From: Henriciella sp.
Lineage (GTDB): Bacteria; Pseudomonadota; Alphaproteobacteria; Caulobacterales; Hyphomonadaceae
Reading direction: 5' to 3'
Assembly: GCA_013214545.1 (NCBI GenBank)
Contig: JABSQB010000019.1
Location: 1-60,265 of the forward strand
Length of the DNA: 60,265 nucleotides
The notes under the pieces are model-generated. The model saw nothing but the letters and a program-made list of their open reading frames with translations, searched no databases and was not told the DNA's origin. The stretch's first letter is position 1. Each line of letters starts with the position of its first letter. A program made the translations under genes and the position numbers. Shown here one piece after another: positions 15,846 to 24,778 of this stretch.

Positions 15846-18800
15846 CTACTCCGCCGCAACAAGCTCTTCAGCGGTATCCAGATCGACGGAGACCAGTTTG
15901 GAGACACCTTTTTCGCGCATGGTCACGCCGAACAGGCGATCCATTCGGCTCATTGTCACTGGATTGTGGGTGATGACGATGAAGCGAGTGTCGGTGCGCT
16001 GGCGCATTTCGTCCAGCATCCGGCAGAAGCGGTCGACATTGGCATCGTCAAGTGGCGCATCCACCTCGTCGAGCACACAGATCGGCGATGGCCGCGACAG
16101 GAAGACCGCAAAGATCAGTGCCGTCGCCGTCAGAGCCTGCTCACCACCTGACATAAGCGACAGCGTGCCGAGGCGCTTGCCTGGCGGCTGGGCGAAGATT
16201 TCAAGACCCGCAGCCAACGGATCATCCGCGTCGACCAGGCGCAATTCTGCCTCACCGCCGCGGAACAGCGTTGTGAAGAGCGCCTTGAAGTGCTCATTCA
16301 CTTGATCAAAGGCGCCGAGCAGCCGCGTGCGACCTTCATCGTTCAGCGCTTTCACGCCTTCGCGCAGCTTGGCGATGGCAGCGGTTAGATCATTCTTCTC
16401 CTCGGCTTGTAGTCCAAGGCGAGAAGCCAACTCTTCGGCTTCTGATTCGGCTTCCATATTGACGCCGCCCAGACGCTCGCGGTCATGGCGCAGGATTTCC
16501 AGCTGACGCTCAGCATCTTTCACATCCAGATCCGCCATCGTCTCTTCATCGAGCCCTTCGCGAGCAATCGCGAGTAGACCTTCCGGGGCCCGCTGGAAAT
16601 GTGATTGTGCGATTTCAGACGCTTCTGCCAGACGCTCGGTGGCGTTTTCCAGCTTGGCATTGGCGATCGCGAGGGTCTCGCGGGCGCTCATGGCTAAATT
16701 ATTGGTAGAACGCGCCGTCTCTTCGACTTCGCGGATCTCAGCTTCTCGGGTGGCGAGTGCATCGGCAGCTTGCTGGCGCTCACCTTCCAGACCTTCAACC
16801 CGCGCGGCAAGCGTATCGAGTTCCGTTTGCAGGGTTTCGGGACGAGCTTTCGCGGCAGCCGCTTCGGTGGCGGCTTCAGAGCGGCGCTTGATCAAGGATT
16901 CCACTCGCGTCACAGAGCTTTCCAAGCGTCCGGTCCAGCGCTCGACATCCTGCTCCAGCGCGGCGCGGCGCGCCATAGCCTGCTGACGATTGCGGGTCAG
17001 GTCGGTCAGGCGGCCACGGCATTCCGTTTCGCGCTCCCGCGCGCTGGCCAGAACGTTGCGAGCCTCTGTGACGGCTTGCTCCAGCCGCGCCAGATCTTCA
17101 GTATTCTCAGGCTTGGCGGCTGCTTCAAACGCTTCACGCGCGATGTGCAGGTCTGATTCGACGCGGGCGAGGTTTTCCTTCGCAGAGTCGGCTTTCAGGC
17201 TCGCTCGATCTGTGTGCTGTTTGGCGCTCGCCAGATTACGGCGGGCCTGGTCGAGGCGCTGCGTCGCATCATGCACGTTTCTGCGAAGCTGTTTCTGGTC
17301 TTCCTCGGCGCCGATACGGGCGCCGCGGATCTCAGCGTGAGCGGCCTGTAGTTCGGATACTTTCTGGCGCTGCGGGCCAAGGGCGGCTTGCGCGGCTTCG
17401 AGACGCGCTTGTTGTTCCAATCGTTCAGCCGCCGCCACAGGCGCTGCTGGCGTGCGGGTGAAGCCGTCCCAGCGCCATAGATGGCCATCCAGCGTGACCA
17501 GGCGTTGGCCTGGCTTCAGATCAGGTGCGAGCTCTTCACCTTCAGAGCGGGAGACGACGCCGCATTGCGACAGGCGCGCAGCGAGCTCACCGGGTGCCTC
17601 AACGAAATCGGTCAGCGGCTTGGCATAACCAGGCAGAGCCTGGGTCTTTACTGTACTGCCGCCCCAAAAGATCGATGCAGAGCGATCTGTCGGCGCTTGT
17701 AAATCATCACCGAGCGCAGCGGCGACGGCTTTTTCATAGTCATCCCGGGTGCGCATCTGTTCCACGACGGGTGGGCTCTGCGGCCCTTCAGCTTTGCGAA
17801 GCAGTCGGGTCAGGCCGGCAATTTCGGTTTCCAGCGTACGCAGCGCGTCCTGAGCTTCGTCGGCCGGTGTTTTCGCGGCGAGTTCGGCTTCCTGTTTGTC
17901 GAGAATGCGCTGTTCTGCAGCCTCAAGCGCCTCTTGTGCAGCACTGAGCGTTGCTTCTGCTACGCTTTCGGCTTCGCGTGCAATGTGAAGTTCATTGGTG
18001 AGCGCGGATGTATCGGGCAGGGCCTCGACTACACCGCGCAGATGCTGGACTTCCTGCTCGAGGCTTTCCATGCGCCGGCGGTGCGCATTGGCATTCGCCT
18101 CAAGGGCTTGAATTTCAGCGCGTTTTTGCGCGAACGCCTCGCTCTTGGCGTCAGCATCCGTCTGCGCCTGTTCCAGCGCTTGCTTCGCTTCGGCTAGCAC
18201 GCGTTCAGCCTCGGCTTCTTTTTCCTTGTTTGTCGTATCGTTCTCGACCGGCAGGGCCGCTAGCGCCTCGCGCGCGTCGGCGAGGGTGCGCTCAGCTTCT
18301 TCCTTCTGGCCTTGCTCACGCTGGATGTCTTCGGCGAGGCGTGAGGCTTCGCGCTCAAGTCCGGCCAGCAGGTCGGCGGCATTCTTGCGCTCCGTTTCCA
18401 CTTTGGCGAGGTCGATCCGGGCTTGGCCCAGTTTGCCAGAGGCGACAGCCTCCGCGGTGCGCAATGGACCAATGCCCTCACTGGCTTCCAGGCGCTTGGT
18501 CTCTGCTACGGCCGCTTCGCGGGTGAGGCGTTCAACTTCGGTTTTTGCACGGGCCAGGGAGACTGCAGCGATTTCCTGATCGTCCTTGGCGGTTTGCCAC
18601 TTCAGGTGCGCAATGAATGCTTCCAGTGCGGAAATCTTGGCGCTTAGCTCTTTGTATTTACGAGCCTTTCGGGCCTGCCGCTTCAAACTGTCCAATTGGC
18701 GTTCGACTTCGGCTGAAACCTCGGTCAGGCGCTCAAGATTGGTTTCTGCGCCGCGCAGTTTCAGCTCAGCTTCATGACGGCGCGTGTTCAGGCCAGCAAT

Positions 18801-19307
18801 TCCAGCGGCCTCTTCAAGAATCCGGCGACGATTTTGCGGCTTCGAGCCAATCAGTTCGCTGATCTGGCCCTGGCGCACCAGAGATGGCGAGTTGGCGCCC
18901 GTGGAAGCATCCGCGAACAGAAGCTTGATGTCCTTGCCGCGAACAGTTCGGCCGTTCAGCTTGTAGCTTGTCCCGGCACCGCGCTTCAGACGGCGCATGA
19001 TTTCCAGTGTGTCGGCGCTGTTAAACTCTGGCGGGGCGGTCCGCAAGGAGTTGTCGAGCACAAGGGTCACTTCCGCAAGTTCGCGGGCAGGGCGGCCCGC
19101 CGCACCGGAGAAGATCAGGTCGTCCATCTCGCCGCCGCGCATAGCTTTGGCGGAGTTCGCTCCCATCGCCCAGCGCATCGCTTCAAGCAGATTCGATTTG
19201 CCGCAGCCATTCGGCCCGACAATGCCGGTTAGCCCTGGCAGGATTGGAACGGACTCAGGATCGACGAAGGATTTGAAGCCTGCGATGCGGAGTTCTTTTA
19301 ATTGCAT
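15846..19307 (-). CDS. smc: Chromosome segregation protein SMC
   Basis: A 1153-residue condensin ATPase. Walker A GPNGCGKSN is at 31-39, the ABC signature LSLMSGGEQ at about 1049-1057, and Walker B with the catalytic Glu (ICVLDEVDAP) at about 1076-1085. Between lie two long Glu/Ala/Arg-rich coiled-coil arms around a hinge near 500-600. With ScpA and ScpB it loads at parS and aligns chromosome arms. AAAGGAG precedes the ATG by 12 bases. It ends the DUF721-Dsb-Dsb-smc series and leads with little gap into the F0 genes, an order I recall from Caulobacter. Confidence 0.97.
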   Translation of the reverse strand: MQLKELRIAGFKSFVDPESVPILPGLTGIVGPNGCGKSNLLEAMRWAMGANSAKAMRGGEMDDLIFSGAAGRPARELAEVTLVLDNSLRTAPPEFNSADTLEIMRRLKRGAGTSYKLNGRTVRGKDIKLLFADASTGANSPSLVRQGQISELIGSKPQNRRRILEEAAGIAGLNTRRHEAELKLRGAETNLERLTEVSAEVERQLDSLKRQARKARKYKELSAKISALEAFIAHLKWQTAKDDQEIAAVSLARAKTEVERLTREAAVAETKRLEASEGIGPLRTAEAVASGKLGQARIDLAKVETERKNAADLLAGLEREASRLAEDIQREQGQKEEAERTLADAREALAALPVENDTTNKEKEAEAERVLAEAKQALEQAQTDADAKSEAFAQKRAEIQALEANANAHRRRMESLEQEVQHLRGVVEALPDTSALTNELHIAREAESVAEATLSAAQEALEAAEQRILDKQEAELAAKTPADEAQDALRTLETEIAGLTRLLRKAEGPQSPPVVEQMRTRDDYEKAVAAALGDDLQAPTDRSASIFWGGSTVKTQALPGYAKPLTDFVEAPGELAARLSQCGVVSRSEGEELAPDLKPGQRLVTLDGHLWRWDGFTRTPAAPVAAAERLEQQARLEAAQAALGPQRQKVSELQAAHAEIRGARIGAEEDQKQLRRNVHDATQRLDQARRNLASAKQHTDRASLKADSAKENLARVESDLHIAREAFEAAAKPENTEDLARLEQAVTEARNVLASARERETECRGRLTDLTRNRQQAMARRAALEQDVERWTGRLESSVTRVESLIKRRSEAATEAAAAKARPETLQTELDTLAARVEGLEGERQQAADALATREAEIREVEETARSTNNLAMSARETLAIANAKLENATERLAEASEIAQSHFQRAPEGLLAIAREGLDEETMADLDVKDAERQLEILRHDRERLGGVNMEAESEAEELASRLGLQAEEKNDLTAAIAKLREGVKALNDEGRTRLLGAFDQVNEHFKALFTTLFRGGEAELRLVDADDPLAAGLEIFAQPPGKRLGTLSLMSGGEQALTATALIFAVFLSRPSPICVLDEVDAPLDDANVDRFCRMLDEMRQRTDTRFIVITHNPVTMSRMDRLFGVTMREKGVSKLVSVDLDTAEELVAAE

Positions 19308-19324
19308 GCAGCCCCCGTGCTCCT

Positions 19325-20011
19325 TTATTCGCCCGTGCTCGCCGCGTAAGCGGCATCTAGCTCGCCCGTAAACGAGGCAACCGAAATTCGGGCACTGTCT
19401 TCCATCCGTTCTCCGTTCAGGAAGAAAGTTGGTGTTCCCGTGACATTGTCGCCGTCAGCAGCCGCTATCGACGCCCGAATGGCATCGCGGTTTTCCTGGC
19501 TGTCGAGACAAGCCTGGAAAGCTTCATCGCCGTCAATTCCATGATTGGACGCGACCTGTTTCAGCGCTTCAACAACAGGACCGCCTTGGCGGGCAAGTGT
19601 CAGGATTGCGTCCTGGCGCATAAAGAGCTCGTCCAGCAAGTCATAATAGGCTTGACCTTCCGTGCAGCGCGCCAGCGCAAATCCGGCGACCGTCACGTTT
19701 GCCGGTGCGGTCGGGAACTCTCGGAAAACCAGTTTCAATTTACCGGTATCCACATAGTCGGCTTTGACTGTCGGCATGACCCGGGTGTGAAACACAAGAC
19801 AGGCGGGGCAGGTCCAGCTGGCATACTCCACCAGGGTCACAGGCGCGTCCGGATCGCCAAATACAATGTCTTGCAGAACCACTCTGTTGGAGTCTGTCCC
19901 GCCCGAATTCGTTCCTGATTCGGACGATTCCGAACCTGAACCACAAGCCGCAAGGGCCAGTGCTGCAGCGGCCATTACAGTACCGCGACGGGTGAAACGA
20001 AGCATGCTCAT
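19325..20011 (-). CDS. DsbA-like thioredoxin-fold lipoprotein, copy 2 (next to smc)
   Basis: A 228-residue exported protein. The N-terminus is a lipoprotein signal with Cys23 in ALAAC, then a Ser/Gly linker, then a DsbA/thioredoxin_4 domain with the redox pair Cys68-Pro-Ala-Cys71 (WTCPACLVFHT), VFREFPTAPAN, a second cysteine pair (ALARC, FQACLD), and the cis-Pro loop GTPTFFLNGERM. Such proteins oxidise or reshuffle disulfides in the periplasm. AAGGAAAGG precedes the ATG. It is a tandem paralogue of the upstream gene, 71 bases away, and lies 17 bases before smc. Confidence 0.88.
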   Translation of the reverse strand: MSMLRFTRRGTVMAAAALALAACGSGSESSESGTNSGGTDSNRVVLQDIVFGDPDAPVTLVEYASWTCPACLVFHTRVMPTVKADYVDTGKLKLVFREFPTAPANVTVAGFALARCTEGQAYYDLLDELFMRQDAILTLARQGGPVVEALKQVASNHGIDGDEAFQACLDSQENRDAIRASIAAADGDNVTGTPTFFLNGERMEDSARISVASFTGELDAAYAASTGE

Positions 20012-20082
20012 AACCTTTCCTTAACAGTCTGAGTCGGATTGGTTGCCAAGAAGTTAACGCTGTTGCGGGGGCGAAACGAAAC

Positions 20083-20766
20083 CTATTCTGCGGTCGCTTC
20101 ACTCGCGGAAGAGGTGCCCAGTTCGGCATCCAGGATGGCGCGCATGCCATCCGCGGTGCGCCACTCATAGCCTTGCATCCGCTGGCCGTTGACGAACACG
20201 GTCGGGGTCGAATTGACGCCCTGGCTGTCGCCTTTCATCACCGCTTCGCCAATCGCGTAGGTGACATCCTTGTTGGCGAGGCACTCGTCGAATGCGTTGC
20301 CGTCTAGGTCGTAACTCGAAGCGAGCGTGCGCATCGCGCCTTCAATGTCACCGCCAGACCGGGCAAGATTAAGCACGTTGGTTTGAGCCGCAAACAGGTC
20401 TTCGATGACGTTATAGTATTGGTCTTCACCTGCGCATCGAGCGAGCGCGAATCCAGCAACTGCCAGATTGGCGGGCGGCGTCGGGAATTCGCGGAATACA
20501 AGTTTGGCTTTGCCTGTCTCGATATACTCGCTTTTCAAGACGGGAATCACGTCGGTGTGAAACTGCAAGCAGGCCGGGCAGGTCCAGCTTGCATACTCAA
20601 CAATCGTGATCGGCGCGTTCGCTTCGCCAAGCGTGATATCCGTCAGCGCTATTTCGTCAGATCCGGATGAGCTCGTTTGCGCGTTGCCCGTGTCCGCAGC
20701 GCCGCAAGCGGTGAGAGCAAATACTGAGAACGCGGCAAGCGCGATGCGGCGAGTCATACGAGGCAT
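20083..20766 (-). CDS. DsbA-like thioredoxin-fold lipoprotein, copy 1
   Basis: A 227-residue protein with lipobox ALTAC (Cys21), a short polar linker and a thioredoxin_4 domain with Cys63-Pro-Ala-Cys66 (WTCPACLQFHT), VFREFPTPPAN, a second cysteine pair (ALARC, FDECLA) and the cis-Pro loop STPTVFVNGQRM. It matches copy 2 along its whole length, so the pair arose by duplication. An in-frame ATG lies five codons upstream (20781), but AAAGG seven bases before the ATG at 20766 favours the shorter form. The expected role is periplasmic thiol-disulfide exchange; client proteins are unknown. Confidence 0.88.
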   Translation of the reverse strand: MPRMTRRIALAAFSVFALTACGAADTGNAQTSSSGSDEIALTDITLGEANAPITIVEYASWTCPACLQFHTDVIPVLKSEYIETGKAKLVFREFPTPPANLAVAGFALARCAGEDQYYNVIEDLFAAQTNVLNLARSGGDIEGAMRTLASSYDLDGNAFDECLANKDVTYAIGEAVMKGDSQGVNSTPTVFVNGQRMQGYEWRTADGMRAILDAELGTSSASEATAE

Positions 20767-20796
20767 GTGGGGACCTTTCATGCGAGTTAGACGGAA

Positions 20797-21369
20797 TCAA
20801 AATGGGAGAGAGGAGTCGTCTTCTGGTGCGTTTGTTTCAGGTTCAGCCGTTAGCACGGCTTCTCCCAATGCCACTAGGGCGGTGCGCAGTTTTTCATCCT
20901 CAATTGTCTGTGCGCTGGCGAGCAAGGCGTGCTTTTGCTCCGGCGTCATCGGCACCGGGCGCTTGGTTGGGCGAGCGGCTGGCGCGCCGAAATGACCTTG
21001 CAGGATCTTGATCGCAGTGATGTCCCCACCTGCGGCCATAGAAACGCGTTGCCTGATCATCTCGCTCTGATGCTGAACCAATCCCGCGGCTGCAGGGATC
21101 ACCATCAACGTCAAACGCCGTCCGCCTTTGGCCGGTGTCAGTTTCTCTGGGCGACAAAGCCGCGCGAGTTGTTCGCCAACAATATCTGGCCATTCGACTT
21201 TTAGCCGACTGAGCGTTGCGCCCGTTTTGGGCATGGCTTTTCGGGTCAAACGCATTGCTGCTTTGCCGATTGTGCCAGGTCCAGGATGCACCGGTTTCGC
21301 CTTGGTATAGCGCAGCTTGACTCGTGCGCGTGCTTCTTCCAGCGGATCGAGGCTTGATCGTTTCTCCAT
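20797..21369 (-). CDS. DUF721 domain protein (DciA-like)
   Basis: A 190-residue basic protein with a DUF721 domain at about 40-125 (WPDIVGEQLARLCRPEKL, GGRRLTLMVIPAAAGLVQHQSEMIRQRV, seen as blocks) and an acidic C-terminal tail. DUF721 includes DciA, the ancestral loader of the DnaB helicase, and alphaproteobacterial members are usually longer relatives of uncertain role. AAGGTGA stands before the ATG at 21369; ATGs at 21396 and 21390 are less likely because they would overlap mutY. Divergent from mutY with a 19-base gap; first gene of the series leading to smc. Confidence 0.8.
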   Translation of the reverse strand: MEKRSSLDPLEEARARVKLRYTKAKPVHPGPGTIGKAAMRLTRKAMPKTGATLSRLKVEWPDIVGEQLARLCRPEKLTPAKGGRRLTLMVIPAAAGLVQHQSEMIRQRVSMAAGGDITAIKILQGHFGAPAARPTKRPVPMTPEQKHALLASAQTIEDEKLRTALVALGEAVLTAEPETNAPEDDSSLPF

Positions 21370-21388
21370 TCGCGTCACCTTGCCCGGC

Positions 21389-22444
21389 ATGAACATGGAT
21401 GAAAAGTTACACTTTGCAGATCTTTTTGAAGAGCAAGATCTCTCTGGACGATTGCTCGACTGGTACGCGCGTTCAGCCCGCGAACTGCCATGGCGTATCG
21501 GGCCCGCAGATCGCGCACTCGGTGTAAGCCCGAATCCCTACCGTGTTTGGCTGGCGGAAATCATGCTGCAGCAGACCACCGTGCCGCATGCGACGCGATA
21601 CTATCTCGCCTTCACCAAGCGTTGGCCGACGATTGATGATCTTGCTGCCGCTGCAGATGAAGAGGTGATGGCGGCCTGGGCCGGGCTTGGCTATTATGCC
21701 CGCGCCCGCAACCTGTTGAAGTGCGCACGTGAGGTCAGCGCGCGCGGCGGCTGGCCGACAACGTTCGATGAGCTCCGAAAGCTGCCAGGGATTGGGCCAT
21801 ATACAGCTGGCGCAGTTGCAGCGCTCGCCTTTGGACGCCGCGCGGCTGCTGTCGATGGCAATGTCGACCGGGTGTTTGCGCGGTTAATGGCGCTCTCTGG
21901 CGATTGGAAGCGCGAGAAGCTGCGCCTGAAACGTGTGGTGGAGGACCTCGTCCCAGAGGATCGGCCAGCTGAGTTTGCGGAAGCGCTGATGGATCTTGGC
22001 GCGACGATCTGCACGCCAAAGTCACCAAATTGTCTGATCTGTCCGCTGCAAGATCTTTGCGCTGCGCGGGAAGAGGGGGCGCCAGAGCGCTATCCGATCA
22101 AGCCGAAGAAGATGCCCAAGCCGACACGGCTCGGTCATGTCTATGTCTTGTTTGGCGCGGACCAGACGGTGATGACGGAGAGACGTCCTGAAAAGGGATT
22201 GCTCGGCGGTATGCTTGGGTTGCCAACTTCGCCCTGGAGTGACGCGTTTGGGGCGCCGGATTTTCCATCGAATGCCAATTGGGTCGAAGCGGGAGAGGTT
22301 CGACATGTCTTCACCCATTTTGCGCTGACGCTGAAAGTGTGGCGCGCTGAAAATGACACGCAGAGTTTTGACACCACGCGCACTGAGGCCGCAGATGGCT
22401 TACCGAGCGTGTTTGCCAAGGGGTTGAAGCTGGCGGGCAGATAA
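21389..22444 (+). CDS. mutY: A/G-specific adenine glycosylase
   Basis: A 351-residue base-excision enzyme that removes adenine mispaired with 8-oxoguanine. Visible are catalytic Glu57 (AEIMLQQTTVPH), the helix-hairpin-helix LPGIGPYTAGA (132-142), catalytic Asp156 (AAVDGNVDRV), the 4Fe-4S ligands spaced C-x6-C-x2-C-x5-C (CTPKSPNCLICPLQDLC) and a C-terminal MutT-like domain (RRPEKGLLGGMLGLP). Starts at 21389 or 21395 are equally possible; neither has a clear ribosome site, and the 19-base gap to the divergent DUF721 gene leaves little room for a leader. Confidence 0.95.
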   Translation: MNMDEKLHFADLFEEQDLSGRLLDWYARSARELPWRIGPADRALGVSPNPYRVWLAEIMLQQTTVPHATRYYLAFTKRWPTIDDLAAAADEEVMAAWAGLGYYARARNLLKCAREVSARGGWPTTFDELRKLPGIGPYTAGAVAALAFGRRAAAVDGNVDRVFARLMALSGDWKREKLRLKRVVEDLVPEDRPAEFAEALMDLGATICTPKSPNCLICPLQDLCAAREEGAPERYPIKPKKMPKPTRLGHVYVLFGADQTVMTERRPEKGLLGGMLGLPTSPWSDAFGAPDFPSNANWVEAGEVRHVFTHFALTLKVWRAENDTQSFDTTRTEAADGLPSVFAKGLKLAGR

Positions 22445-22472
22445 TCAGCGCATGCGTATCCGCACGCCGGGA

Positions 22473-22486
22473 AGGCAAGTTTGCCT
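22473..22486. promoter_or_regulatory. Palindrome before the quinone-type oxidoreductase gene
   Basis: AGGCAA-GT-TTGCCT is a perfect 6-2-6 palindrome, 49 bases upstream of the ATG at 22535. It has no T tract on either strand, so an operator is more likely than a terminator. Unassigned. Confidence 0.35.
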
Positions 22487-22534
22487 CGCGCTCCAAGCAC
22501 GCCATGTCATACAGAGACCGAGGAGGAACTAAAA

Positions 22535-23557
22535 ATGCCGACCAATCAATCATGGTATCTACGCCGCCGCCCTGTGGGTGAGGTTTCGGAAGGAGATCTG
22601 GAGCTTGTGTCTGAAGAGATGTCGCCGCTCGCGGACGACATGGTTCGCGTCCGCACCCTCTATCTGTCGCTCGACCCGACCAATCGCATCTGGATGAGCG
22701 ATATGGATGCCTATCTGCCGCCGGTTGAGTTGAATACACCAATGCGCGGCGGCTCGATTGGTGTGGTTGAAGAGAGTAATTTCGACGCTGTTTCTGTCGG
22801 TAGTATCGTCAATACAGGCCTCGCCACTTGGGCGCTGTACAATGATTTGCCAGGCGATGCCGTAAACGTATTGCCGCCGATTCCGGGTGTTCCTCTGACC
22901 GCCTTCATGGGGCCGTTGGGCGCAACCGGCATGACAGCCTATTTCGGTTTGATGGATATAGGGGCGCCGAAAGAAGGGGACACGATCGTCGTTTCCGCAG
23001 CCGCGGGCGCTGTGGGTTCCATGGTCGGGCAGATCGGCAAGATCAATGGCTGCCGCGTTGTCGGAATTGCCGGATCAGACGAGAAATGCCGCTGGTTGAC
23101 CGACGTTGCCGGCTTTGATGCGGCGATCAATTACAAGACAGAAGACGTTGGCGCCGCTCTCGATCAGCATTGCCCCGATGGGATCGACATCAATTTCGAG
23201 AATGTTGGCGGAACGATCATGGAAGCGGTGATCGCACGGTTGAATGATTTCTCTCGCATGCCGCTTTGCGGCCTGATTTCCACATATAACGCAGATCCGG
23301 AAGCGAGCACGGGGCCAAAGAATTTTGAAAACCTGCTGATGCGCCGAACCAAAGTGCAGGGTTTTATCGTGATCGATTATCTGGACCGGTTCGCCGAAGG
23401 GATCGCGGCGATGGGCGGTTGGCTGATGGAAGGGAAGCTGAAATTTGAGACCGACATCGTGGAGGGCCTAGAGAATGCGCCTTCGGCGCTGCGCAGACTG
23501 TTCACCGGCGCCAATCTCGGGAAACTTGTGCTGCAGGTCAGCGAGCCACCCGCCTGA
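22535..23557 (+). CDS. NADP-dependent medium-chain oxidoreductase (CurA/PTGR type)
   Basis: A 340-residue zinc-free medium-chain reductase. N-terminal SWYLRRRPVGEVSEGDLELV and LYLSLDPTNRIWM, then GPLGATGMTAYFGL, the Rossmann motif SAAAGAVGSMVGQIGK, and NYKTEDVGAAL with FENVGGTIMEAV are typical of the curcumin reductase/leukotriene B4 dehydrogenase/prostaglandin reductase group. These enzymes reduce the double bond of alpha,beta-unsaturated ketones and aldehydes with NADPH. AGGAGG at 22521-22526 fixes the ATG at 22535. It stands alone. Confidence 0.9.
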   Translation: MPTNQSWYLRRRPVGEVSEGDLELVSEEMSPLADDMVRVRTLYLSLDPTNRIWMSDMDAYLPPVELNTPMRGGSIGVVEESNFDAVSVGSIVNTGLATWALYNDLPGDAVNVLPPIPGVPLTAFMGPLGATGMTAYFGLMDIGAPKEGDTIVVSAAAGAVGSMVGQIGKINGCRVVGIAGSDEKCRWLTDVAGFDAAINYKTEDVGAALDQHCPDGIDINFENVGGTIMEAVIARLNDFSRMPLCGLISTYNADPEASTGPKNFENLLMRRTKVQGFIVIDYLDRFAEGIAAMGGWLMEGKLKFETDIVEGLENAPSALRRLFTGANLGKLVLQVSEPPA

Positions 23558-23643
23558 TGAGAGGCGGAGCTACACCATAGAGTTTCTGTGGATAGATCTA
23601 TAAAGTTCTTGCTTTGTTCTCTTTCCCGTTTATCAGTTTCGGT

Positions 23644-24777
23644 ATGCGGACGGGACAGAAACTTGCCAATTCAGGCCGTGTAAATCGTGATGAAGTGGAA
23701 GCGACGCGTGAGCGCTTCCACCATCGCGGTCGCGGCGCCGTGTCGAACCAGACCGGGCGATATGAGCGCGAAACGCGCGAGGCCTTGGATGATGGCTGGG
23801 GCGCGATCAAAGAAGAGGCGCCACCGCTTAGAACCACTCTGACCAAGGAAACACCGCGGACGATCATTACGTTCAATAAGTCCCCAGACATTCATTTTGA
23901 TCGGTCGATTAATCCTTATCGCGGCTGCGAACATGGCTGTGTCTATTGCTTTGCGCGTCCGACCCACGCGTATCATGGGCTGTCTGCAGGGCTCGATTTT
24001 GAGAGCAAACTATTCTTCAAGCCTGACGGGCCGGACCTCCTGCTCAAGGAACTCTCTCGTCCAGGCTATGTTCCGCGTCCGATTGCGCTTGGGGTGAATA
24101 CGGATGCTTATCAACCTGTCGAACGCGAACAGAAACTGACGCGCCGTTTCTTGCAAATCCTCAGCGATCACAATCATCCAGTTTCGCTACTTACCAAATC
24201 AGCGCTGATTGAAAGAGATATCGATCTGATCGCGCCCATGGCGGAGAAGAAGCTCTGCAGGGTCGGGGTGTCGATCACGACGCTCGATCCAAAACTTGCG
24301 CGGCGGATGGAGCCGCGAGCAGCGACGCCGCGCAAACGCTATCAAGCAGTTCGTAATCTCAGCGCGGCGGGTGTTCCAGTGACAGTTATGGCCGCGCCGA
24401 TCATTCCCGCGGTGAATGAGCCGGAGCTGGAAGCTTTGCTCGAAACAGCAAAGGCGCATGGTGCAGCTGGTGCCGGCTATGTGTTGCTGCGCCTACCGCA
24501 TGAGCTGAAGGACATTTTCCATGAATGGCTGGTGCAGCATTATCCGGATCGTGCGGCGAGGGTCATTAATACACTGCGCGAGATGCGCGGCGGAAAGGAC
24601 TATGATGCTGACTGGTTTTCGCGCGGCACAGGTAGCGGCGTGGTGGCGCGTTTGATCAAGCAGAGATTCCTGAATGCGATCCGGCGTATACAGCTTGAGT
24701 CGACCCGTCCGCCGCTGCGCACAGATCTGTTTCAGCCGCCTGTGCTGAAAGGCGACCAGTACAGCATGGATCTGTAG
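23644..24777 (+). CDS. Radical SAM protein, PA0069 family
   Basis: A 377-residue radical SAM enzyme. The cluster cysteines are 95, 99 and 102 in YRGCEHGCVYCFAR; before it come RGRGAVSNQTGRYE and TIITFNKSPDIHFDRSINP, the family's characteristic blocks, and later GVNTDAYQPVER and SITTLDPKLARRMEPR. The family (PA0069, Rv2578c) resembles spore photoproduct lyase in layout, but its substrate is unknown. No clear ribosome site is seen before the ATG at 23644; a TTG at 23614 is less likely. Its stop is one base from the stop of the convergent transporter. Confidence 0.88.
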   Translation: MRTGQKLANSGRVNRDEVEATRERFHHRGRGAVSNQTGRYERETREALDDGWGAIKEEAPPLRTTLTKETPRTIITFNKSPDIHFDRSINPYRGCEHGCVYCFARPTHAYHGLSAGLDFESKLFFKPDGPDLLLKELSRPGYVPRPIALGVNTDAYQPVEREQKLTRRFLQILSDHNHPVSLLTKSALIERDIDLIAPMAEKKLCRVGVSITTLDPKLARRMEPRAATPRKRYQAVRNLSAAGVPVTVMAAPIIPAVNEPELEALLETAKAHGAAGAGYVLLRLPHELKDIFHEWLVQHYPDRAARVINTLREMRGGKDYDADWFSRGTGSGVVARLIKQRFLNAIRRIQLESTRPPLRTDLFQPPVLKGDQYSMDL

Positions 24778-24778
24778 A

